38,250 bases of DNA, from contig JAUCBJ010000647.1 of the NCBI GenBank assembly GCA_032718475.1, forward strand, positions 1-38,250. The letters run 5' to 3'. The first letter of the stretch is position 1. Each line of letters begins with the position of its first letter. Both the position numbers and the translations under genes were made by a program. Shown here one piece after another: positions 9,687 through 21,900 of this stretch. The notes under the pieces were generated by a model. It saw nothing but the letters and a program-made list of their open reading frames with translations. It searched no databases and was not told the DNA's origin. This DNA comes from Nemertoderma westbladi. Lineage: Eukaryota; Xenacoelomorpha; Nemertodermatida; Nemertodermatidae.

Positions 9687-10192
9687 TGAATGCATGCATG
9701 AATGCCTTACTGTCCTCCACCGCCTCCATCTTCGACCCCCTGGGTCTCCTCTCCCCTTGGTCGCTTTCTCTGCGCTTGCAACTGCAGGCAGCCTGGCTCT
9801 GGGTGGGACCATCCGCTAGACCCTTCTGCCATGAGCATCTGTGTAAATCTCCTTTCCCCCATACCTACAAACCAACCTGCTGTACCCCAGAACTGCTCGC
9901 ACCCAGACTGTATCGAGGTCTATGTCGATGCTTCGCCCAAAGCCTACGCGGCTTGTCTCTACACATTGCAGGGGGGGGGGGGTGCGGAATCTGATTTGCG
10001 CCAAGGCGCACACTGCGCCACGGCGGCCCCAACTTTCGATACCTCGCCTGGAACTGATGGCGGCCCTGCTGGGAACTCGTCTATACGTATCCGTCCTCAA
10101 GGCACATGAAGACCTCCCTGGGGTCAACGCCTGCTTCGATTCGGACTTTACTATAACCCTCGCCTGGCTGAGTAATATATTCAATCCGGCAT
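9687..10192 (+). pseudogene. BEL/Pao pol fragment, left half ('BEL-1': end of RT and RNase H)
   Basis: Plus-strand coding traces in three frames. First STASIFDPLGLLSPWSL and RLQLQAAWLW, the BEL/Pao block after the RT catalytic core. Then VYVDASPKAYAACLYT, the first RNase H aspartate. Then, after a run of G at 9971-9980 that shifts the frame, IPRLELMAALLGTRL and FDSDFTITLAWLS, the RNase H E and D motifs. It stops at FNPA, where a LINE was inserted. The continuation is at 29112-29620. Frameshifts at about 9810 and at the poly-G make it dead. It is GC-rich compared with its surroundings. Confidence 0.88.
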
Positions 10193-10457
10193 AGGGCCCC
10201 GGCGGCTTTAATTGAATAAAATGGTCTGCCATGTTAAATAAAATTAGTACTCCGCACCAATGACTGACATAAAATCAATTGTGTACAAAATTAAATATAA
10301 ACAAGTTAATCATGTTATTAATTAACTAAAACGGTTGCTGGCGGGTTATGTAGTATGTACAACAAGCATAGTCCCAGTGCCAATGTACCCTATAGTTTGG
10401 GGCGAGCCACGTAATGGGCGATGAGTTACTATAGAGCGGCGAAATCGGCTACCTCCT
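10193..10457 (-). other. 3' untranslated end of the nested LINE
   Basis: Lies between the end of the LINE reading frame (10458) and the break in BEL-1. AT-rich, no coding signal, no long poly-A. Exact LINE end and target duplication are not visible. Confidence 0.45.
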
Positions 10458-12391
10458 TTATGGCGGTTTCGTTGGGCGCTGTTCAAGCCCAAAATAATCT
10501 TTTATGACACATATTCGCTCGTGGATCGGCGCTACAAAGTTCTCCAGTATCGACTGGACATATAACAGTTCAAAGGCATCCTTTGGTATTTGTGTTTGAG
10601 AGAGGTTGGTCTTGCGATGGTGTTTTGCAATGTGTTTCGTACTATATTCGCTAGTCACCAAAGCGTTTAGGCTAGGGATACCAGTTTTCCATGCCAGTTG
10701 ATTGAATGTATCGAAAATAGTTGGGCTGCGTATTCCACTTTGAAACATAGTAAGTAGTCGTATAAAAAAGAATGATGCTCTTTGATTCGGATTGTTAAAC
10801 AGCCGGTATATTAGTTGCATGAGTCGATGACTAATCTCAGTTTCAAGGTCAATCGTTTTGAATAATCTGTGTAGTGTAGAATTGGATATATAGTTGCCAC
10901 ATCGAATCAGATTCCGCATTCCCTTCCTACAATTTGTTACAAGTTGTTTTATATCCTTTGGCATTAGATTTGGTGAGCCCTATAGTATCTGTGGTAGGCA
11001 TATAGTCCTCCACAGCTTGGATGTTATATGGAGAGGTACAGTATATTGTCTACCGCAAGTCCTCTCATGTTAATCTTATTTATTGTAGACCAGATTCTTT
11101 GTTCAAAGTGCTTTCTCATATTGTATGTAGTTTGAGGGATTGGTAAGCCCATGTACGTACATTTAAAGGTTGATTCCAGAGTTTTACCTGCGAGCAGGAG
11201 TACTTCGCCAGTTACAGGTTTATCATTGGTGTCTATATATATAAAATGAGATTTCTTCATATTGATCGTTAAGTTGTGTTTAACGAAGTAATCTTGGCAG
11301 AGCACTAAGAGGTCCTGCAGGTCTTGTTTTATGTTGGCGATTAGAATCAAGTCGTCAGCATATCCCATTATTGCAAACAAAACTCTACTTATGTGTACTC
11401 CCTGTTTGCAGCTGGCTATATTTTCAAATAGGTCATTGAGATAGAGGTTGAATAGGATGGGTGATAGGACCCCACCTTGTCTCACCCCTTGCTGTAGTAG
11501 TATACCTTCTTCTATGACATAGCTACCATTCTTCAGATAGGTTACAGAGGATTGATAATAGGATTGAATTGCGGAGATGAGGAGTGGATCTACATTGGCA
11601 TCTGACAATTTGGTAAACAGTTTGTTGTAGCTAACATTGTCGAATGCAGCAGATAGGTCCAGTGTCATGACATAGATGTTTGAATTTCCTTGGTTAAAGT
11701 ACTCAATAATGTTATTCGCCAGTGTAAATGCCATATCCCCACCTTGCTTTGGTTTATACCCAAACTGAAGATCAGATGATGGTAGCATACCTAGATCAGG
11801 TAGAATCGACATTTCCCAAATCTTTGATACAGTGTTGATAATGCTAATGCCACGGTAGCCGATGTCTTCATCTGCGTTTGATATTTTGTTTTTCTTGGGA
11901 ATTAGTGTCAGCAGGCTAGTCCCCATTTCCTCTGGACATTTACCAGTGCTGCGAATAGTGTTGAACAGTAATGCTATGTATGAGTGTAGCGTTTCTGATT
12001 TCCCAAGCTGTAGGCTTTCGGCGCATATATTCAGCATATCCGAAGTTTTCCTCTTATTTAGCTCGTGTATTGCGTTTTATATGTCAACAGGTGTCAGTAT
12101 TTTGGGTTGAAGGTTTCATTGTTAAGTGGTCTTTGGGATGTATGTTTCCTTATTATCAGTGAATTTGTGTTTAATTGTATCATGCAGTTCATCCACAGCA
12201 GCATCAGACAATTTGTTCTTAGGGTTTCGCTGTTTGAGTCTCCAAAACTTGTCCGGATGCGTGGCACATGATGACGTTAACTTGTGTACCTCAGTGTTGT
12301 AGGCTTCTTTGCTCAGCAGGTTTCTTTTGTGGGCGTATAGGGCTTTCTTTCTAAAGTACGTTTCGCAAATTCTGCATTGATTCGAGACTTT
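10458..12391 (-). pseudogene. Nested LINE, 3' part: RT core and C-terminal domain
   Basis: Minus-strand continuation of the LINE whose 5' part lies at 28142-29111. From 12391 a linker with CRICETYFRKKALYAHKRN and FWRLKQRNPKNKL follows. The main open frame, 12037-11024, has the RT motifs LLTLIPKKNK, GYRGISIINTVSKIW, LDLSAAFDNVSYNKLF, RQGGVLSPILFNLYLNDL and the catalytic GYADDLILIA. A frameshift and a stop at about 11024-10985 separate it from the C-terminal 168-codon frame (10964-10458), which has many basic and aromatic residues and no RNase H. Another frame break lies near 12090-12120. The catalytic YADD is intact, but the copy is dead. Clade not assigned. Confidence 0.92.
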
Positions 12392-12396
12392 ACATA

Positions 12397-13603
12397 TGTT
12401 CGCGCTTTTAAGACCTTTGGCAGTTTAACCCGCCAAATCTATATGTCTTCTAGGTTATAAATCTACTCCAGCCTATGACAAGTATTGAACACCTATAATA
12501 ATTCTAACATTAGCCAAAGCCAGTCTGTGCGCGACCATTCACCCGCTGGATATACCCGGGAGACTGGATTTGGATGCTTTAATTTGATTGCGGTGCAGGC
12601 CTACCGTACTATTCGATTGATCGTTATTATATAATCTCTGACGAATATTATTCACTTTCGGGAAATATTAGCAGTTCCTTTAGGACGTGGCACTCTATCT
12701 ATTTAAACAGAGCTATGACTTACACTATACACAACAGTATGTCTTATAGATCACCAAAGTGCATTCTTTAGGAAATGCTTTGTTACTCGGTCAAGCACAC
12801 ACAGACTATTGCACACAACTGCACACTGAATTGCCGACATTCACTGATTTTAATCATATATAAAGAGAATAATAACCGACATTTGTAGGGCCTATTAAGT
12901 AGCATTGAACTCACTACAAACCACGATAATGTATGTCGCAAATTGTTATATGTAACCGGTCTCTCTAACCTTAGTGTATCAAGAAGATTGGGTTTTCGGA
13001 TCGTTATCAATATTCTTCCCAATAATAATATGTAAACGAACGATACAATTAACAACACAGTAAATAGCAGTAAATAATGCGGCGAAAAGCAGTTTACGTC
13101 AGGGTGCTTAATCAGATGCCGAGATAACAGTTTGATGATCTTATAATTAAAGACGCTCTAATGTCAGAAAACCTTCCCCAGCCGGTGTTCTAGGCGTGGG
13201 GGAAACGTCAGTACTGAATCCTGTAATTCTGCTGTACAGCTTTTACACAAAGAGGGAAACTCTGATTGGTCGAATGGCAAAAAGCTCCACGTGGATACAG
13301 CTGATAGATGTCGTCATTTTGAGCTGAGCAGAACAAAGAACCAAGGCAAGGCTCCGGGCAAGCTACACGTGTAAAGCTTAGCCGTTAGCTGTCGTCATAG
13401 TAACGACACTGTTTCAAGAGGATCTAGGGCGTTGCGTCATAGAATTGCTAATCATGTCCTCCAAAGTACACATACAGAAGAAATAACTTTTATGTCCCCT
13501 AAAAACACCGGTACAGCAATGACACGGCCTTTTATGCCTGCTAAACCAACTACAGAGTACTTTACGGGGAAAATAACCAGGCAATTCCGCAAAAGCTTTT
13601 ACA
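12397..13603 (-). repeat. BEL-2 3' LTR
   Basis: 1,207 bp, TG...CA, paired with 26930-28136. By eye there are about nine substitutions and no length difference, i.e. roughly 99.2% identity, so the insertion is recent. It ends at 13603 where the internal region begins with CCGCTCCCAG. The 91-codon open frame inside (13058-12783) is present in both LTRs and is not supported as a gene. Confidence 0.96.
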
Positions 13604-13689
13604 CCGCTCCCAGAAAATGGGATTTTAGTCTATAAAATATAAAAAATCACAGTTTCTAAAATATAAAGATACTCTAAACAGTTAGTTTT

Positions 13690-14956
13690 TCTTGCGCGGA
13701 CGGCGTTTACGCAGTTTCTTGAGACTAGCAAGAGTCCTTTTCTCTTTGGGGCAAGCCACTTTACTAGGAGGGCTATAACTCCTGGGTGAAGGGTGCATAC
13801 CATTGCATCAGAAGGTTTAGGGTTACGGTCAGTGTCTCGTCCATTTCGATCTGCTTCTCCTCGAGCTGATTTTCCTCCGCTTGTCGTTGGACACGCTCGT
13901 CCAAAACTCTCGCAGAGAATAGGGTTGTCTAAGCTCGATATCTTCTTGGAGATTCAAGATTTCCCAATCAAACTGAGATAAGCCAATTCGTTTACCGCTT
14001 GGACTTGCTGTTATAACTTACGTTTATCTGAACAAACGCAGGTTTCCTTTCTGATCTTTGTAGAATAGCGTTTAACTCGTTTCGTACAACGCTCTCCTTC
14101 ACCTTGATGAAGGGTTGTATCGCGTTAAACTGGGACGACCATATGGTTGAATGGTGATATTAGGTGTCCGCGTCCCAATACGGCTAGGTAAGATGGGCGG
14201 CTAGCTAGAGCTCGCTGCCGGAGTGTTACCGATTAATTGTTAGGGTAGCACTAGATCTTTGAACAGTGAATACAGCTCGTGAGGATCCGGGATACCATCA
14301 GAATCGAAAGTCTGAGGTCTAATCAAGGAACGAGGTGGTCTGACCGAGTATTCCGGAACTATGATCTTAGGTTTACTCAAGGATCGTCTGAGTCGAGCGA
14401 GCGTAGGTGATATGTCGAACAAGTTTCGGTTTCCGTGGATGTTTATGTCTTTCCGTTTGTTAGTTGGGTCTAGGGCATTTATCGTAATAATACCAAAGAC
14501 GCACGTCTGGTAGGGGAAACGCGGATGATATTTATTTGTTGTTACAATGCTTCTATCAAGAATTCCAAATATACGTTAGAGTTACCACGTCCATTTGTCT
14601 CTCTAATGTCTTTTCTTTCGAGTCGATTTCGAATAGAATTTTCGCATTCGAATTTCAGTTTATCGTTCCGACTCCGCTGGGTAGGATATATGTTCGATAT
14701 AGTCCGTATCGTGTGAATCGATAGAATGGCCAATGGTTAAGAAGTCCATATACGTACTATTACGATGCGTGTAGCGAGCGGTGAATTTTCCATAGTCCAA
14801 TTCACGCGTAAGTTGCTTCGAGGAAATCGTCGGTTCGATATAACGACCATCGTCCTCCGTAGTAGTTGGACTAGCGTCGCCGCGTATCAAACTATCAACA
14901 AACACTTGTAAAGGTAGAGTATATCGCTCCCCGATACCAAGACCATCTTCTATCAA
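13690..14956 (-). pseudogene. Unrecognised ORF remnants in the env position of BEL-2
   Basis: On the minus strand after pol, coding-like pieces follow in broken frames. 14956-14660 contains LGIGERYTLPLQVFVDSLIR and ELDYGKFTARYTHRNS. 14733-14542 contains RLERKDIRETNGRGNSNVYL. 14422-14240 contains FDISPTLARLRRSLSKPKII and FDSDGIPDPHELYSLFKDL. Near 13980-13690 come an acidic, Glu/Gln-rich piece and a basic tail with LKKLRKRRPRKKN just before the 3' LTR. The composition is hydrophilic with no membrane segment, so it does not look like an envelope glycoprotein. It could be an accessory protein or the remains of an integrase C-terminus; I do not recognise it. Confidence 0.45.
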
Positions 14957-16615
14957 CTCCGTTATATCTGCTATATATGAGTTTATTAATATTATAATGA
15001 GCTTATAATTAGGCTAGCGAGCGTCGCTGCCTACCCCAATCAGCCCCCGGACAGTGTACGATCCTCAGCACAAATGTATCGTCGTCGCTGTGTTTTCCGC
15101 CAACGTGTAGCTACACAACGACAACGACACTAGCACGAGTCACTCCACTGTCCGTCCCAAAGGCTTAGATACACTTCAGGTTCTTACTGGAGAGTTAGGG
15201 TTACTTTCACAATTGCGACTCGCTACTGTAAACACACCTTAGTAGTAACATTCGCCTATAAACTCACAAATTCCACACACACAACTGTCACAAATTACAC
15301 ATACTCGGGCCATTTGTCCGTTAGTCAGTGCCTTCCAGAATGCCACGTTATTATTATGTATCCTTGGATACTAGCAGTGCGCTATTTATTTCTTACTATG
15401 CAATGGGGCAAGCTTTCTTTTGTTCTTTTTAACTTGCTTCTAATTCTAGCGTGGGTGTTACTATGGTGACATTATGGAAAGCTAGCGGTAGAATTAGGGT
15501 AATTCCAATGCATACAGATCTGGGATGCTATTTAATAGTAATTCTTTAATGGTCCAATATCTCGTTTATACATGATTTTATAAATTTTATCGGCTATTGA
15601 CTCATACATGGGAGATTCTCACACTCTAACACACTTAATAGGATGAATCTCCGCTCCCGTGATCTATTAATTAATGGGATTTTGTGAATGTTATAAATTG
15701 CACAGAATGACAATTTATCAAATTCATTAAAATATGAATTTAAATTTATTCCCTGAAATTTTATTATTTGATAGTACAATTGACACAATTTGATTCCAGA
15801 GCAGGTCTGGGGACATAGGATCCATAATTCTATGAAAATTGTCTTTTAAGAGTATCGGTAAGTGCTACGATATCTTAATCGACTAGAATTGTTAAAGGAT
15901 CTGAATTTTACAGATTTTGATTTATAGATTTGTAAATATTAAATAATTAATATTTGAGATGGGCACCAATTTATTCCAGAACTTGTCTGGGGACGTTAAC
16001 CACTGATTCTAGAATTTGTCTTTCAAGTATATCGGTGGGTGCCGCGATATCTTAATCGACTAGAATTACAGATGGTCAAAAGGTTTAACAGATTTATTTG
16101 CGTTTCACGCTACTGTTAGAGGGACATCACGCTACTATATGTATTATTATATATGGTATGAGAGCAATATCGCACGAAGCAATGTCAGTGTGAAGAGGCA
16201 AGTCGTCTCCAAGGTCTACCCAGAGCTTGGTTTAGCCGAGACACGAGGATCTGAACTTTGCATTCCTAATACTCTGCCTACCAATAATACTTGAATATAG
16301 TAGTGGCTTTATTGTACTTTAATAAGTACGGACATTTCATCTTACTGTAGTCACGTATTTATAATATGATACGGACAGTAAGGAAAGAGAAAAAATAATT
16401 ATTTCTCGCCGTCGCACTAAATATATATTATAAGTAATTACGTACGTAATAAACACTAATATATTGCACTAATCTACTAAATAATCACTAAAAGAACATT
16501 CTACTAAATAAAATTAAAGAAAACGATTATAATAAAATTACATAATAATACATACATAAATATAAAATAAAAACAAATATAAAATGATATAGTCACACGC
16601 CCACTCCATATGTTA
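14957..16615. other. BEL-2 internal AT-rich region without recognised genes
   Basis: About 1.66 kb between the pol remnant and the downstream ORF remnants. It holds a degenerate direct repeat about 180 bp apart, TTCCAGA..CTGGGGAC to CGATATCTTAATCGACTAGAATT, at about 15786-15895 and 15967-16072. No integrase motifs were found, although a BEL pol would normally continue here. Probably deletion plus filler. Confidence 0.45.
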
Positions 16616-17755
16616 TTACGTTATGGAGTCCCTAGATATTTGTCGGATTAGGGAAGTGGTCGTGGGAAGAGTATCTTGCCTTCCATAGTTTCCGGACAGT
16701 TTTCGGTCTCTTTCCAGTAAACATAAACGACCAGCTGGGCGATTGAGTTGTTGTGTTACTTTCTCTGCTCCCTTGGCCTGTCTAATCTCCGCCGTGGTAA
16801 GATGAGGAGGCCATTCTTCTTCTTCTTTACTTAAGAAGTCGGATCCACCTAACCAGCCTGGAGTATCTATCAGTTCTTGAGGAGTTGCTCCTCTGGAAGC
16901 AATGTCGGCTGGATTAATCATCCCAAGGCAATGTCTCCATTGATCTATAGTGGAGTTAATATCGTCATTATCTGAGGAGTGTGGTGTTCCCTCAGTTGGG
17001 TCGTCCACCTCACTGCTCTCCACTTCCCATTCCTTTACTTGGTATACCTGTTCTTGAGGTAATCTCTCTTTGAGAGTTCTACGGGAAGGGCCAGTGAAGT
17101 ACCAACCTACTCTAGTTCTTACTGCATAGGTTTGTAGTGGCTGTGGTTGAGCAGGCCGTTTCTCCAATGTCTCTAGCGCCTCATGCGCGTTTTGGCCGAT
17201 GAGTATTTGCACTCCAGGATAATCTGTGTGGAATCGAGGTATCTTAAGCTGCTGGATGCTCTCGTCCTTGTCCCAGTTATAAGGTTCTACTTGGGTAGTA
17301 GCGAAGTTCTTTATAGCCACCATTTTTACTGACCTTATACTTTGTTCTCCTAATTTATCCTGGGGGGTGGACAACACACCTACATAGTAATCTGTCATTA
17401 TGGTAGATTTCCAAACCTGCATAATTCCTGACATATTCAACTTAGTTCGGAATTTGGGTTGTCCAGCAAAGATGTCTTCGGCTAGTTCTTGATCGATGAA
17501 TGTTCCTGTGCTGCCGGAGTCAAGGAGGGCGTTCACTATGTAACTTTTTTATGTAACTCTTACCTGCACTACCGGAAATTCTCTGATTCCTACGTTGGAA
17601 GTTGGAGGTTTCCAAGATGGTTGTCTGTCAAAGGTAGTTGGGGGGAACTCATTGTCGGTGTCCTTTTCATACGTAAGTGCTCGATACACTGCGGTATTTA
17701 TTAGGTAACAGGATTCGTTGGCGTCGGAGAATTCGTCCGTATAGAATCCTTCCAT
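16616..17755 (-). pseudogene. BEL-2 protease and pol remnant with RT/RNase H deleted
   Basis: 17755-17549 gives the end of the gag-pro linker and stops at a TAA (VVQVRVT*); the same frame then carries the BEL-type aspartic protease active site ALLDSGSTGTFID at 17536-17490. Downstream are VQILIGQNAHEAL and YAVRTRVGWYFTGP, typical of the peptidase A17 / BEL protease region, where RT should begin after about 60 residues. Instead, an acidic stretch (SSDNDDINSTIDQW) leads straight to MINPADIASRGATPQEL and GWLGGSDFL, the block that normally follows RNase H. About 600 codons of RT and RNase H are therefore missing in frame. The reading ends at 16616 without an integrase. Confidence 0.9.
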
Positions 17756-18663
17756 CTAAGATTCTTGATCAGTGTCATTTTCATCACTGAATTGGACATG
17801 TAGTTCGGGCTCACTTACCTGACTCGGGTTGTTTCGTTCGAATTCACTGTGTAACAAGATGTGATGTTTCGCACCCCACTTTGCACACCTTACGTCGGAG
17901 TAACAGATTCGCCGTTGGTGTCCTTGTCTTGGACTTATAGCATAACCGCTTATCCCACATGACTTCACGTCTGTCTACCAGGGATTTCTTTAGGAATTCA
18001 GCACACACACTCAAACGGTGGGGCCCGTCGCACAGCGCACATTTTGGTTTGATGTTACTCACTTTACCTTGGGTAACGTTATGCACTCTCGTTCTTTCTT
18101 CGGGCTTTCTTCCGTGAATTCTCTTATGAGACGTAGGAGGAGTTGTCGTTACCTGTTCTCTCCTGTCATTGGTTCGAGCCTTATATTTACTTACGTCCTT
18201 TGAGGTTTTGTTAACATAGTAATATCTGTCAGTGTCTTTCCCGCTGTCCTCTTCTTGAGAAGCTTGGCTTTCGCCGTTGTCAGTATAACACACTGGTGTT
18301 ACCCTTCTCCTAGAAACGGGTTTCTCACTTACCTTATTTTCCGATGTTTTCTCTCTGGACTGCTTTATGAGTTGTAATTTTACTTCACCATCTAAGAAGG
18401 ACATGAGATCAGCCATGGTAGGGCCTCGTCGTTGCTGCTCATTCATATACAACACTGTCTTGTCCCAGCGTGTACTGCGTGTACATACTCCACCCTTTGG
18501 TAAAGTAGAGACTACGGCTCCAATAACCATGGAACTCTGATATTCATGAGACTTACCTAACCAATCCAATTGTCTGCAGATCTCCTGAATCTCATCGGAA
18601 AACTCTATAATCCCGCTACTAAGGAACTTTCGGGGGGCTACTAATTTTGCATACAAATACTTA
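17756..18663 (-). pseudogene. BEL-2 gag, C-terminal part with zinc knuckles
   Basis: Continues the gag frame from the left edge of the Gypsy-type insertion (AKYLYAKLVAPRKFL). It has IIEFSDEIQEICRQLDWLG and MADLMSFLDGEVKLQLI, a Lys/Arg/Glu-rich linker, then the BEL-type knuckle CALCDGPHRLSVC (near 18046-18003). After a frameshift near 17960 come CGISGYAISPRQGHQRRIC and CAKWGAKHHILLHSEF. This knuckle series ahead of the protease is characteristic of BEL/Pao gag. Role: capsid assembly and RNA binding (family knowledge). Confidence 0.85.
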
Positions 18664-18668
18664 GCTAT

Positions 18669-18856
18669 TGTGGTATATATATAATGCACTACCTACCTGT
18701 AGTACAGTATGGTACCGGTACTGGTCTTCTGTGACAGAGATATACATACATTTTGAGATATACAATATATCCGGTTGGCGATCAGCCTGTTGATATAGGC
18801 CTACTTTTATATATTATACCGGTACTGTACTACGGTACCCGGCCCGGCATACTACA
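18669..18856 (+). repeat. Gypsy-type element 5' LTR
   Basis: 188 bp, with TATATATATAATG near its start and a TACCGGTAC-rich, GC-rich end. It differs from the right LTR by two C-to-T changes (ATGCACT/ATGTACT and ATATCCGG/ATATCTGG). Very short for a Gypsy-type LTR. Confidence 0.95.
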
Positions 18857-18928
18857 TTGGCGCAGTGTGTACCTATCTACGTGTATAGGTATTGGTTTTT
18901 TTTTTCTTAATAATATTATATTAATGTT

Positions 18929-21900
18929 ATGGCGAAATATCCGGCACCGACTCCACTGGACGTGGGAGCGCAAGACATGGCAATGGAATTTGGCGACTGG
19001 CGACAGTATTTTGAATACTGGGCTGACGCTACTGAACTTCGGGCGGAGGATATTCCAGAATCTAAAAAGGTTGGGGCGCTAATGACTTGTATTGGGAAAG
19101 CACCACAGCGGATTGCTAAACAAAACTTTGAATATACAGCAGAGCGCCCGAAAACTCTGGACAACGTATTAACAGATTTTGAAGAATATTTCGCTCCCGA
19201 ACGAAGTCTGTTGGTTATGCGGTTCCGTTTTGGAAAACGTAAACAAGCTCAAGGAGAAACAATTGCAGATTATTTTACTGCACTACGGCAGTTGGCTGGC
19301 TTATGTGATCTGGAGTCTGAAACTCCAGAAACGCGTTTAAGGGACACATTTATTGCGGGTATTCGAGATGACGAACTTCGCAAGCAACTCCTTCAGCAAC
19401 CTTTGAATGCGGCCGTGCAGCATATTAAGAAATTGGCTGGTGTTTTCGAAGCAGCAGTGGCAGGTCATGAAGAACTAGGTTCTTCAGACACAGGCGGTGT
19501 AGCTTCTACAGCTCAGGATGTTATGGCGGTACAACAAACCCATCTCCAACGTCGAGTAAATTCTGACCGAGCTAATTCTAATTCATTGACAAATCAGCAG
19601 CAACAGATGGGTCGACTAATGATAAGCAACTGTCGATTCTGCTGCAGATCTCACAAAAAGGGAGCCTGCCCATCGTATGGCTCGTATTGCAGAATTTGCG
19701 GTGAACTTCATCATTACCCAGGATCGCCTTTGTACAAGAAATCTTCCAACGACCGCTCGTTCCGTAGTGGGTTGTCCCAGCAGTTCTCTCGAGGCCGTGG
19801 CTCATCTAGTGGATTCCATGGTAGACAATCGGGTAGAAACCAAATAGAAGGGAGTTGTTATTTCTCTAAGCTGGATGCTAAGAGCGGGTTTCACCAGATT
19901 AAACTAGACGAGGAGTCTAGTAAAAAAATGTCTCAATCAGTTAGTCAATTTAAGAATGTAATTGTTCTTGAAGACGATATTCTAATTCATACAAGCACCC
20001 TTGCCGAACATGATTTTCTAGTGAAGGAAGTTACAGACTTATGCCGGAAACTTCACATTTCTCTACAACCTAGCAAATGTGAATTTCGTAAGACTGAAAT
20101 AACCTACTTAGGCCACCGACTTTCTGGCACTGGTATTGAACCTGATCCAGAGAAAGTTTCAGCCATAAAGGATATGTCCACGCCATCTTCTGTGGCAGAT
20201 TGCCGTCGTCTTCTAGGTATGGCTACCTACTTGGGAAAATTTATTCCCAACTTCAGCGACTTGACATTACCAATTCGTGAGTTATTGAAATCCCGAAACA
20301 TGTTTCATTGGTCACCTGCATGTGATTCGGCATTTACGAAACTGAAAGAACTACTTACAACTGCCCCTGTATTAAAGTACTATAATGTCAAGCACGCTAC
20401 TTTCCTCCAATGTGATGCCTCTCCCGTCGGATTAGGTGCTGCATTGTTACAGAAAGACTCTGGTGGTACAGTTCGACCTATTGCTTATGCAAGTCGCACC
20501 CTGACTTCAGCTGAGAAAAATTATTCCCAGATAGAAAAGGAAACTTTGGCTATAGCTTTCGGGGCAACCAAATTTCGACAGTATCTTATTGGTGTTGACT
20601 TCATTGTCCTTTCGGATCATAAGCCACTGCGATTTATTTTCCTCAAACCAATTGACCAGTGTCCAGCAAGAATTATCAGGTTTCTTATTCTCCTCCAGCC
20701 ATTCTCATTTAAAGTAGAGTTCATTCCCGGGAAAAATAATCTAATTGCCGATACACTTTCGAGGGCTCCTATAAAGCCAGTAGATGAGAACAGAAATGAG
20801 TCTGAGAACTTTGATTCTTTTGTCAATATAATACTGGATTCCCAGATGATCGATATCCTGCAAGTTGCCCATGAAACTGCTAAGTGTTCTGAACTCTCTA
20901 AAGTAGTTGATAACTTAGAACGGAACTCGTGGTCCAACATGTCTTCAACTACAGAACGTAGATTGTTTTCTGTACGCAACGAACTCTCAGTACATTATCT
21001 AGAACAGGACCCGGTAATCTTGAAAGGTCAATGTTTAGTCATTCCCAGCTCACTCCGACCTGTGATGATGAAACTTGCCCATGAAGGACACCCTGGCATT
21101 ACTAAGATGACTGATATCCTTGTTAGCAGTGTTTGGTGGCCTGGAATCACCCAAGACGCACGCGTGTTTGTTGAGAATTGTCACCCCTGTAAGTTGGTAA
21201 GTGACCTCCCACCACCTCAACCGATGACCCAATCTGGAATCTTTTATCCTTGGGAACGAGTGGCCATTGATTGCGCTCACATTGAGGGTCACTTGTGTAC
21301 TACTCTGATAGATTATGGTTCTCGGTTTGTTGAGGAGATTCCGATTCCATCATCCACAACTCGGCACATCATAGGGTGTTTAAACAGTATTTTCTCTCGA
21401 TTTGGCATACCAAAGTCACTGGTATCTGATAACGCACAGGAATTCCGCTCGGCAGAGTTTAAAAATTTCCTTCGTACCATCGGATGTAAATTGGTCGAAA
21501 TATCTGCTAAGTACGCTCAATCAAATGGTATGATTGAGCGGCCACACCGCGTAATAAAAAAGATGATGCGAGCTACATCAGTAACTTCTGATACTCCATT
21601 TATATCTCGACTAGCGACTGTACTGTTTACTCTCCGTAACTCCAGGCATCGAATCACAGGAGAGATACCATCTCGAGTACTATACTTGAAGCTGTCTTCA
21701 TCTCTCCAGACGCGGTTTCCTCAACTACCCAGTGAACAGCCTGAACCAAATGAAAACTATATCAGAAACAGGGAACGTATCGTCCGCAACTACAATAAAA
21801 GTCACAGCGTTAAGCCATTGCATGATCTCAACATCAACGATCCTGTCATGATCAAGAAGAATAACAGTCCTGGATATTCGTACCAGGGCTACCGGATCAC

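Noticed and set aside
12783-13058. 91-codon minus-strand frame with hydrophobic N-terminus, also at 27316-27591
   Set aside because: It lies inside both LTRs of BEL-2, so its repetition is not independent evidence, and it resembles no known domain.
13793-13981. 62-codon plus frame near the BEL-2 3' LTR
   Set aside because: Antisense to coding-like minus-strand remnants of BEL-2 and without recognisable features.
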